Assembly: GCA_030674915.1 (NCBI GenBank) | Contig: JASXSV010000016.1 | Span: 1-64,000, forward strand | Length of the DNA stretch: 64,000 nt | Source of the DNA: Candidatus Endonucleibacter bathymodioli | GTDB taxonomy: Bacteria > Pseudomonadota > Gammaproteobacteria > Pseudomonadales > Endozoicomonadaceae | Direction: 5' to 3' | Shown: piece after piece, positions 1 to 6,852 of the stretch | How the letters are laid out: every line of letters begins with the position of its first letter | Position numbering within the stretch: position 1 is the stretch's first letter | The notes under the pieces: generated by a model | The model's database searches: none | Told to the model about the DNA's origin: nothing | The model's input: the letters and a program-made list of their open reading frames with translations, nothing else | Made by a program: the position numbers and the translations under genes

Positions 1-140
1 TACGATTTAATTAATAGTGGGGCTTATGCAGCGTTATCGTGCAAAGGTCTCAAAGTAAAAGAATTTTATCGCAAATCTGACAATAGACTTGCAAACCACT
101 TCAATCAGAGATTCCCTAGTAAGTTTCGTAATGGCTTATA
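1..140. mobile_element. IS5-family end and remnant
   Basis: Positions 37-51 read TCGTGCAAAGGTCTC, the same inverted end as the right end of the MITE at 22591-22731. The following 90 bases (ending in GTAATGGCTTATAAAATGAG) resemble the 3' parts of IS5-type remnants near 22150 and 41080. No open frame survives here. I read this as the debris of one or two IS5-family copies; any transposase would lie left of the window. Confidence 0.5.
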
Positions 141-230
141 AAATGAGAAAGTTACATTACCGTGGTTCAAGTAGTTGGTCATGATGCCTAATTCTATCGA
201 TTACATACACTATATTTTAGAGTGGTTCTC

Positions 231-1445
231 ATGAAAATTACCATAATGTTTGTTGTGCTACTTACAATACTTTTAAGTGCTAGATGTATACTTTCTTTTG
301 GCAGCGTTGAGCAGCGTGAGGAGCTTGAAGTTGCAGATGCAGGTGATGTATTTTCTTACTTGCCTGATTATATTTGTAGTAACATTTTTAGTCATTTGAA
401 TGTGTGGGATCTTTGGCGATTTTCACTAACTTGTCGCCGAATAAATAATCTTATCGATGGTGATCCAATTATAGCTAAAAGTTTTTTTGCACTATCTTCT
501 CCAGTGGAACAGGATCTATTTAAAAAGGATGTAGAGGCACTCGATGACTATGGAGTCCGAGCTTGGCTTACTCAGTTTGCGGGCAATAAGCAGATGATTG
601 AAGACCTTCTTAATCGCAGTTACGGATGTAAATATTTCACTGAGCTGGCATTTTACAAAATTAGAGGACTGATGCGTCACTGTTTGAAGTTCGAGTTATA
701 TCAACAAGCCGTAATTGCCGATGACTATGCGATTTCTAAGGCCTGCTTCAGCAAAGATGGCCATTATGTATTGACAGTGAGTTATGATGATATTGTAAAA
801 ATCTGGGGTCAGAATGAGAGAGGGTGGTGGGTTGAAAAATGCTGGGGCACAAAAGCCATTATTGCCGATAGAGCAGGATTCTTACCAGAATTCCCAGGGA
901 TATTAAGAAGCTATGATACAGTAACGATGATCTCTCGTGATGAGTTGGATACTTATAGAACATTGGGCGTAGGGGAGGACGGAACATGGGAAGTAGATCT
1001 AACGTTTGCTAACGGTGTGCCCGGCGTGTTTAACCTTAGCGGCGATAGAAGTCACCTAGTGGTAGTCTGTAAAGATCGTGAGGGCTACGTCAAAATCTAT
1101 GGTGATGATGAGTCTGGGGCGGCTATAGAAAAAGCTTGCGTTTGTGTTTCCGAACATAAAGTTAGATCGGTAGTCTTCAGTCCTGATGGACGCCAAATTA
1201 TGACGGTAAGTAATGGATTAGTTAAAATTTTTGAACTTAGAGCTGCATACCCATGTTCAATAAAGATGGATAAGGTGATAAATGAAATAAGTCCCGTGAA
1301 CACCCATATATATGAACATATGATCGAGGATAGCAATCAGGACTCTGTCATATTATCTTCAATGAGTGTAGGTGGCGTATTACGTAACACCTTTCAACGC
1401 GCAAAGAATAAGATACTTGATTTTTTCAATTATTTGTTTATCTGA
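231..1445 (+). CDS. Secreted F-box and WD40-like repeat protein
   Basis: Protein of 404 residues from the ATG at 231; an in-frame GTG at 222 would add three residues. The N-terminus (MKITIMFVVLLTILLS, then ARC) is a hydrophobic signal peptide or lipoprotein-like leader. Residues about 44-76 (LPDYICSNIFSHLNVWDLW, followed by FSLTCRRINNLI) match the F-box pattern, a eukaryotic motif that recruits Skp1 of SCF ubiquitin ligases. Residues about 150-330 hold degenerate WD40 blades, for example ACFSKDGHYVLTVSYDD and VVFSPDGRQIMTVS. F-box plus WD40 is the architecture of eukaryotic substrate receptors, so an exported host-directed effector is likely, but this is inference. The blade wording resembles the secreted WD40 protein at 25021-26619, suggesting one family. 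It stands alone, flanked by IS debris. Confidence 0.75.
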   Translation: MKITIMFVVLLTILLSARCILSFGSVEQREELEVADAGDVFSYLPDYICSNIFSHLNVWDLWRFSLTCRRINNLIDGDPIIAKSFFALSSPVEQDLFKKDVEALDDYGVRAWLTQFAGNKQMIEDLLNRSYGCKYFTELAFYKIRGLMRHCLKFELYQQAVIADDYAISKACFSKDGHYVLTVSYDDIVKIWGQNERGWWVEKCWGTKAIIADRAGFLPEFPGILRSYDTVTMISRDELDTYRTLGVGEDGTWEVDLTFANGVPGVFNLSGDRSHLVVVCKDREGYVKIYGDDESGAAIEKACVCVSEHKVRSVVFSPDGRQIMTVSNGLVKIFELRAAYPCSIKMDKVINEISPVNTHIYEHMIEDSNQDSVILSSMSVGGVLRNTFQRAKNKILDFFNYLFI

Positions 1446-1554
1446 CAACAAGCAGTATGAGTTATACTGTAATTCTCCCAATAAATAATGGATTTAAGTA
1501 GAGGCTTTTATATGTTAACAACAGGAGTTATGTATGGAGGAATAAAAGTTTTCT

Positions 1555-1583
1555 GACAGTAAAATAATTATTATTTTACTGTC
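1555..1583. terminator. Perfect AT-rich inverted repeat
   Basis: Thirteen-base arms GACAGTAAAATAA and TTATTTTACTGTC are separated by TTA, about 110 bases downstream of the F-box gene. The stem is AT-rich and has no strong T tract after it, so it could be a weak terminator or a palindromic protein-binding site. Between here and the IS30 element (1584-1721) I see no gene. Confidence 0.35.
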
Positions 1584-1721
1584 GCAAGAAAATGGTATAT
1601 CGGTTGCATAGTTATTCCACTATTTCGTGAGAGCATCGTCAGTACTCCGTTGATCTGCAAATATCGTTCAAAGTGCGGAGGGATAGATGACCTTTTTATG
1701 AAGCGACTTAAAGAATTAGAA

Positions 1722-2805
1722 CGCGGATTTCAGTCATAAGTGCGCCATATTGAAAAAGTTGAGCCAGAGGGTACACTCACGGTTCTACCAAAAACCAATG
1801 TGAGACCACTTATGAATAAGCGTTATACCCACCTGACTCAAGAAGAAAGATACCAGATTTGGTCAGAGAAAAAAGCAGGAGTTTCAAATGAAATTATCGC
1901 CCAAGACTTAAGGCGTGATTTGAGTACCGTTAAAAGAGAGTTGGCTAGAAATACAGGGGCTAGAGGTTATCGCCCGAAGCAAGCACATAATTTTGCGCAG
2001 GAACGTCATCAACAGAAACCAAAAGCGACCAAGATGGTAGCTGAACTGAAAGATAAAATTACTGACAGACTAAGTAAGCAGTGGAGCCCTGAGCAAATAC
2101 AAGGACGCCTTAAACGAGATAATCAACCTTCTGTATGTCCCTCTACGATTTACCAGTTTATTCGAGAGGACAAAGCTGGGGGTGGTTGCTTGTATCAACA
2201 TCTTCGGCACAAGAAGTATAAGCAAAGAACAAGAAAGCCCGATGCACGAGGCCAGATCCGAAACCGTGTTAGCATTGATGATCGACCTGGAATTGTGGAT
2301 CAAAAAATACGTTTAGGCGATTGGGAAGCAGACACTGTAATTGGCAAAAGACACAAGGGTGTACTGGTTACATTAACGGAAAGAGTGAGTAAATTAAATT
2401 TGGTAAAACGTGTTCCTTCAAAGCACGCTGACGTGGTGACGAAAGCAATTATAACGATGCTCAAGCCTTACCAATCAGACTTACTCACGATCACATTTGA
2501 TAACGGAAAGGAGTTCGCCTTTCATGAAAAAATCAAGAAAAAGCTTAACGTAGATACCTATTTTGCTCACCCTTACTCCTCGTGGGAACGAGGTTTGAAT
2601 GAAAATCATAATGGTTTGATAAGACAATATTTGCCCAAAAGCCAATCTTTGGATAATGTCACTGACAAAGAAATTTTAGATATACAAAACCGACTAAACC
2701 AAAGACCAAGAAAACTGTTAGACTTTAAAACACCTGATGAGATTTATAGTGAAATGGCGTTAGCTGCATAAATTTTAAGGGCGCACTTATGACTAAAATC
2801 CGCGG
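1722..2805 (+). mobile_element. Intact IS30-family insertion sequence
   Basis: The ends are near-perfect inverted repeats: left CGCGGATTTCAGTCATAAGT then GCGCC (1722-1746), and right GGCGCACTTATGACTAAAAT then CCGCG (2780-2805), with about one mismatch. The outermost CGCGGATTT on each side may be element sequence or a palindromic target, since IS30 elements prefer symmetric targets. The single transposase gene inside is uninterrupted, which stands out because most other insertion sequences in the window have decayed. A more degraded IS30 relative lies at 46235-46930. Confidence 0.85.
1812..2771 (+). CDS. IS30-family transposase
   Basis: Protein of 319 residues. I chose the ATG at 1812 because MNKRYTHLTQEERYQIWSEK is the canonical IS30 N-terminus; the open frame reaches back to 1740, inside the left inverted repeat. 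The N-terminal helix-turn-helix (residues 8-50) binds the ends. The rve/DDE catalytic core shows IRLGDWEADTVIGKRHKG, TITFDNGKEFAFHE and YSSWERGLNENHNGLIRQY, holding the D-D-E residues and the IS30 signature NG.IRQY. The gene is intact and probably still active. Confidence 0.93.
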   Translation: MNKRYTHLTQEERYQIWSEKKAGVSNEIIAQDLRRDLSTVKRELARNTGARGYRPKQAHNFAQERHQQKPKATKMVAELKDKITDRLSKQWSPEQIQGRLKRDNQPSVCPSTIYQFIREDKAGGGCLYQHLRHKKYKQRTRKPDARGQIRNRVSIDDRPGIVDQKIRLGDWEADTVIGKRHKGVLVTLTERVSKLNLVKRVPSKHADVVTKAIITMLKPYQSDLLTITFDNGKEFAFHEKIKKKLNVDTYFAHPYSSWERGLNENHNGLIRQYLPKSQSLDNVTDKEILDIQNRLNQRPRKLLDFKTPDEIYSEMALAA

Positions 2806-3030
2806 AAATATAAAATGCGAGACATTAAAAAAATGTATGTTGAGGGGTAGATTAAATCTGTACTTCGCCAGGAAGCCTTAGATGTGAAGTTGTAACGCCA
2901 TCTCGGCGCAAAGAGATGGAAATGTGACATATCACATACTGGACTCTACATATTGGCATGAAACTTATGATCTATCTTTTGGCTGTAAAAACATGATTGC
3001 ATCCACATAGTTATCATTTCATTTAACCTA

Positions 3031-3405
3031 TTATCATTGAATATGCTTGATTTTGAAACTGTTTTTCTCCATCATTCTTTCATGCCAAAAGTCACCCTAA
3101 CCTCACCAAAAAGCAAGCTTGGAATCACGTCATAAGAAAGCACATGACGCCTATAAGTGTGACGTGATTAAGGCAGTATTGTTGGCGTCGGAAGGTTGGT
3201 ATACATTATTTGCTGTTAAGGCATTGGGCAAAGTGGGTTCAGCATTAATTGCTATTTGGATGACTACCTAAAAAAAGCAACGCTAAGGCCTGAAAATGGT
3301 GGAGAGAAAATCATGTGAATAACGAGCAAATGCAGCAATTGGTCGTGCATATATCTGAACACGCCTACATCCATAAGATTATCTCTTATGTCACCATTCA
3401 CTCAT
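3031..3405 (+). pseudogene. Decayed IS630-family transposase (5' part)
   Basis: An end-like sequence at 3031 (TTATCATTGAATATGCTTGA) is followed by a former start at 3082 (MPKVTLTSPK). Frames then show CDVIKAVLLASEGW, DYLKK and EQMQQLVVHISEHAYIHK, the helix-turn-helix and linker of IS630 transposases, broken by stops and shifts. The region ends where a dispersed repeat begins. Two related remnants lie at 20715-20960 and 42262-42430. The stretch 2806-3030 just before it holds no recognisable gene. Confidence 0.65.
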
Positions 3406-3523
3406 TGCCTTTAAAGGTGTGACCGTACTTACTGTTCTGACGCACTCCAATCACCCATTACTCGTCGGCTCATTGGGATTAGTTTGTTTTGTCGATTACT
3501 AACACGTCAAAGGAAATGGGTAT
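3401..3523 (+). repeat. Dispersed inverted-end repeat, copy 1
   Basis: Diverged copy running from TTTAAAGGTGTGACC to CGTCAAAGGAAATGGGTATA, with the internal CTCACTCCAATCACC-like and CTCGTCGGCTCATTGGG blocks typical of the family. Its right end abuts a TATAAT-like sequence (GGGTATAATGG) about 110 bases upstream of the gene at 3639, which could serve as a minus-10 box. Confidence 0.6.
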
Positions 3524-3638
3524 AATGGTGTCCTACGCTTTTGTTGTCTCGACTCATTGAGTCTTATTTATGAGTTTGTTTGCCACGCACTGGCGTCTTC
3601 AAATATAAACTAGTGGTATATTACAATAGAAATCAGTC

Positions 3639-4268
3639 ATGATAACGTTAACAGAAAATCAGTATGAAGCCTTAATGACCAATGCTAGGGTAATAGAAAG
3701 AGATACCTATGGGCCAAAGGTTCTCCATCTCACTGACGGTAGTTACCTGAAGATATTCCGGCGACGGAATCTGCTATCATGGTCTCTTATACAACCTTAT
3801 TCCCTAAAATTTACAGCTAATGCCTCAGTCTTAAAAGGCATAGGCATTCTCACGGTAGAAGTTACAGAAACTATGAATTTACCCGTACCAAGAAAAACTG
3901 CGGTGCGGTACCAACCACTGGCCGGTGAAACAATTAGGGAAATATTTAGGAAAGGTCAGCTAACGCATGAATTGATAGAGAGGTTGGCAGGATTCATCAA
4001 TCAGCTGCATCAAGCAGGGGTCTATTTTCGTTCGTTGCATTTTGGGAATATTATTCTTACTCCGAAAAATATTTTTGGGCTTATTGATATTGCTGATATG
4101 CGATTTTTTGACAGACCATTACGACAAGCAGAGGTGATTCGTAATTTTAGGCATATGAAGCGATATATTCACGATGACTTCCAATGTACCGAGCAGTTTA
4201 GTCAGTTATTAAAAAGCTATTCAGACAGTAATAATTATTTGATAACTCCTGAATGTTTGGATAGATGA
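3639..4268 (+). CDS. Orphan LPS-kinase-like protein
   Basis: A 209-residue protein resembling the small Kdo/heptose-kinase-like (toluene-tolerance, InaA/WaaP) superfamily. Residues 136-160 hold the degenerate protein-kinase core: FRSLHFGNIILTPKN stands where the catalytic loop HxDxxxxN would be, and FGLIDIADMRF resembles the Mg-binding D[FLI][DA]. The catalytic-loop aspartate is replaced (HFGN), as in some members of this group. It probably modifies or senses lipopolysaccharide, but the substrate cannot be inferred. It is a single gene far from the LPS cluster at 56-64 kb. No strong ribosome binding site is visible before the ATG. Confidence 0.7.
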   Translation: MITLTENQYEALMTNARVIERDTYGPKVLHLTDGSYLKIFRRRNLLSWSLIQPYSLKFTANASVLKGIGILTVEVTETMNLPVPRKTAVRYQPLAGETIREIFRKGQLTHELIERLAGFINQLHQAGVYFRSLHFGNIILTPKNIFGLIDIADMRFFDRPLRQAEVIRNFRHMKRYIHDDFQCTEQFSQLLKSYSDSNNYLITPECLDR

Positions 4269-4308
4269 TATTTAAGAATAGTGATCAATACATTAAGTAG
4301 CAATGGAA

Positions 4309-4328
4309 AGCCCGCTTATGAACGGGCG
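4309..4328 (+). terminator. Hairpin after the kinase-like gene
   Basis: AGCCCG CTTATGAA CGGGC(G)CT forms a short GC stem 40 bases after the stop of the preceding gene, followed by TTGTGGGGG rather than a T tract. It is a plausible but imperfect Rho-independent terminator. Confidence 0.5.
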
Positions 4329-4360
4329 CTTGTGGGGGTGGGGTGGGTGCAGGTAACTTA

Positions 4361-4480
4361 TAACCGTTCCCGTTGAGGGATTATTTAATGCTCTCACTCA
4401 CCCCAATCACTTACTATTCATAGGCTCATGGGAATTAGATCGAGTGTCGACTACCTTCACCTTTAATGATAACTGGTATA
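4361..4480 (+). repeat. Dispersed inverted-end repeat, copy 2
   Basis: Starts AACCGTTCCCGTTGAGGG and ends CACCTTTAATGATAACTGG followed by TATATA. It carries the internal CTCTCACTCACCCCAATCAC and TCATAGGCTCATGGGA blocks. It sits between two convergent genes, the kinase-like gene and aceF. Confidence 0.75.
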
Positions 4481-4503
4481 TATTCCATAAAAACTAGTAT
4501 AAA

Positions 4504-6156
4504 TCACAGAAGCATTTTACGGATATCAGCCAGAATAGTGCTCATCATAGCTGTGAAACGAGCAGCTTCTGCGCCATTAATGACTCTGTGATCGTAGGAT
4601 AGGGATAGGGGTAGCATAAGTTTTGCTTCGAAACTTTCACCGTTCCACACTGGCTTCATAGAGGATTTGGATAACCCAAGAATAGCTACTTCCGGAGCAT
4701 TGACAATAGGTGTGAAAGATGTGCCTCCAATCGCCCCAAGACTGGAGATAGTGAAGCAGCCACCTTGCATTTCCGCAGGCTTGAGTTTTTTGTTGCGAGC
4801 CTTCATAGCCAGTTCAATACATTCTTCAGCTAGCTCCCACAGACATTTTTTGTCAACATTTTTTATCACAGGCACTAGCAAGCCTGCAGGGGTATCAACA
4901 GCAACCCCAATGTTTATGTAATGTTTGGTGATAATGGATTTTCCATCTGGGCTCAGAGACCCGCAGAACTGTGGGAGTTCTTTCAATACATAAGAGCAGG
5001 CTTTCAGGGTGAATGGTAGTAGGGTTAACTTAGTGCCACGAGCTGTAGCCATTGGTTTCTGTGCCGTACGGAAAGCTTCTAGATCCGTGATATCGGCTTC
5101 TTCAAATTGAGTAACGTGAGGGACGTTCAGCCAAGAACGCTGAAAATTCTGAGCTGCGAGGGTACGTAGTCGAGGTAGAGGATGTTCTTCGATGTCACCC
5201 CATTGACTAAAATCAATAGCCGGGATTTGAGGAATACCAGTAGTTGTTACAGAGCCTTTTGAATGAGGTTTCTTCAGACTAGCTTTGACATAGCCTTGTA
5301 CGTCTTTTTTAATAATTCGGCTATTAGGACCAGAGCCTTTAACCAGAGCTAGATCAACACCAAACTCGCGGGCTAGTTTGCGTACGGCAGGGCCGGAATG
5401 GAATTGATGATTGATCTTCTCCAAAGACTGGGTGTCAATAGGGGAGAGGTCTGACTCTGTTGGCATGAGTTCTGGTTTGTCGGCTTCAGTGGTAGTGATT
5501 GATGTTTTGGTATTTACTGCTTGCGTAGGCATGTCGTCACTGACTTCAAGCTCCAGAATCAGGTCGCCCTGATTCATTTTATCACCATCACTTACTTTGA
5601 TAGACTTAACTACACCAGATATTGGTGCCGGAATTTCCATAGTCGCTTTGTCCGACTCAAGAACGAGCATGGAATCTCCTTTTGCAATAGTGTCACCTGC
5701 TTTGACACAGATCTCGACTATCAGCACGTTTTCAGCACCGATATCCGGTATTCTGATGTCTTTTAGATATGATTTAGAAGAAGCTGCTTGTGCTGTTGGT
5801 GCTACTGGTGCTACTGGTGCTACTGGTGCTACTGGTGCTGATTGTACTGATTGTGCTGAGATTGGTGTATGATCCTGTGCTTTAGATAATTCGTGGCTTT
5901 TTGGCTCTGCAGCAGTGTTAACATCTAAAATAATTTTTAAAAGGTCGTTACCTTCAGCAATTATATCACCTACCTTCAATAAAATTTCTATAACTGTGCC
6001 TGCTGTGGAGGCTGGTATTTCCATGCTTGCCTTGTCGGATTCCAAGACAATCAGCGAATCTCCTACTTGAATATAATCCCCGATAGAGACGCAGATTTCG
6101 GTAACTTCTGAGTTATCGCTGCCAATATTTGGGACTTTGATGATTTCTTCACTCAT
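4504..6156 (-). CDS. aceF: Dihydrolipoamide acetyltransferase, E2 of pyruvate dehydrogenase
   Basis: A 550-residue E2 that transfers the acetyl group from E1 to CoA and forms the core of the pyruvate dehydrogenase complex. I chose the ATG at 6156 (MSEEIIKVPNIG) because the longer frame runs into a dispersed repeat. Two lipoyl domains carry VLESDKASMEIPA and VLESDKATMEIPA, where the lysine is lipoylated. An Ala-Pro-Val/Thr linker joins the lipoyl domains. The peripheral subunit-binding domain follows (AVRKLAREFGVDLALVKGSG), then the catalytic domain ending in LSYDHRVINGAEAARF with the active-site His-Asp. E. coli AceF has three lipoyl domains; a decayed third one lies upstream at 6544-6792. 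Confidence 0.96.
   Translation of the reverse strand: MSEEIIKVPNIGSDNSEVTEICVSIGDYIQVGDSLIVLESDKASMEIPASTAGTVIEILLKVGDIIAEGNDLLKIILDVNTAAEPKSHELSKAQDHTPISAQSVQSAPVAPVAPVAPVAPTAQAASSKSYLKDIRIPDIGAENVLIVEICVKAGDTIAKGDSMLVLESDKATMEIPAPISGVVKSIKVSDGDKMNQGDLILELEVSDDMPTQAVNTKTSITTTEADKPELMPTESDLSPIDTQSLEKINHQFHSGPAVRKLAREFGVDLALVKGSGPNSRIIKKDVQGYVKASLKKPHSKGSVTTTGIPQIPAIDFSQWGDIEEHPLPRLRTLAAQNFQRSWLNVPHVTQFEEADITDLEAFRTAQKPMATARGTKLTLLPFTLKACSYVLKELPQFCGSLSPDGKSIITKHYINIGVAVDTPAGLLVPVIKNVDKKCLWELAEECIELAMKARNKKLKPAEMQGGCFTISSLGAIGGTSFTPIVNAPEVAILGLSKSSMKPVWNGESFEAKLMLPLSLSYDHRVINGAEAARFTAMMSTILADIRKMLL
5798..5838. repeat. 9-bp tandem repeat in the aceF linker
   Basis: GGTGCTACT is repeated about four and a half times. 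It encodes the Ala-Pro-Val/Thr linker between the lipoyl domains. Because the unit is a multiple of three, slippage would change linker length without shifting the frame. Confidence 0.85.
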
Positions 6157-6291
6157 GTGTTTTAACTCTGTAAATACAAGCTTCAGCACCAATAATCGGG
6201 AGCTGGGATTGGTATTAATTATCATTGCCCGAGGGCTTAAACCTAAACCAGCCGACTGCCCCTTAGCAATGCAGGTGCTAATTTTACACCC

Positions 6292-6413
6292 ATTTTCATT
6301 GAAGGTGTAAGGTTGTTGACTTCTCTCACTCGCCCCAGTCATCAACTACTCGTAGGCTCATGGGGCTTTGGTTAGCTTCTCGCTTACTCTCACCTCAATG
6401 ATAATGGGTATAT
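6292..6413 (+). repeat. Dispersed inverted-end repeat, copy 3
   Basis: Runs from TTTCATTGAAGGTGTAAGG to CACCTCAATGATAATGGG and TATATA, with GTTGTTGACTTCTCTCACTC and ACTACTCGTAGGCTCATGGG inside. It lies between aceF and the decayed aceE-tail duplicate, in the presumed leader of aceF. Confidence 0.85.
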
Positions 6414-6439
6414 ATGGGTCAATACTGAATGTTTGTGTT

Positions 6440-6530
6440 TTCAAATATCTATAATTTCAATGGGCGGTCTTGAATAAGGGCCGACAGAGCTACAATACAA
6501 CCATAAAGTAACGACCAGCCTTTTGCTGTA
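6440..6530 (-). pseudogene. Duplicated 3' tail of aceE, decayed
   Basis: On the minus strand this stretch reads, across shifted frames, GRYFMVV, VALSALIQDRPL and KTQTFSIDP. These match the end of the intact aceE product (DRYFVVIAALSALVKDRSL ... KTFDIDPSK). A TAG interrupts one frame and at least two shifts are needed. Together with the lipoyl-like frame upstream it is one half of a tandem duplication of the aceE-aceF junction. Confidence 0.85.
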
Positions 6531-6543
6531 TCATTAGCGTGGG

Positions 6544-6792
6544 TCATGCGTCTATATCCAGTTTCATGATGTGTTCCCCTTTAATAGCCTCATTACTATA
6601 TTTCAATAAAATCTTTATACACGCGCCATTATAGGGGGAATATATGTTCATGGCTGTCCCGCTGGTCACTACGACAGCAGCTATGTCTCCTCTTGTATAG
6701 TGACCCCCAATAATTCCGTGAACTTCGTTAAATACTGCCCTGCCCGTGACCAATTTTGGGACTTTAATCATTCCAGTTACAACTCCAATCAT
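6544..6792 (-). pseudogene. Degenerate lipoyl domain, former aceF 5' end
   Basis: An 82-residue frame that aligns by eye with the first lipoyl domain of aceF: MIKVPKL for IIKVPNI, then VVVTSGTAMNIYSPYNGACI for VLESDKASMEIPASTAGTVI, then KILLKYSNEAIKGEHIMKLD for EILLKVGDIIAEGNDLLKII. The lipoylated lysine of the ESDKA motif is lost (SGTA), so it cannot work as a lipoyl carrier. It lies between aceE and the duplicated aceE tail. It could still be translated as a small protein but is best read as a duplication relic. Confidence 0.8.
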
Positions 6793-6852
6793 CAGGCTCC
6801 ATAGCTGGTATGCGTTAGCGTTGGCCTCAAGCTTAAATCAACATGGTGATCT

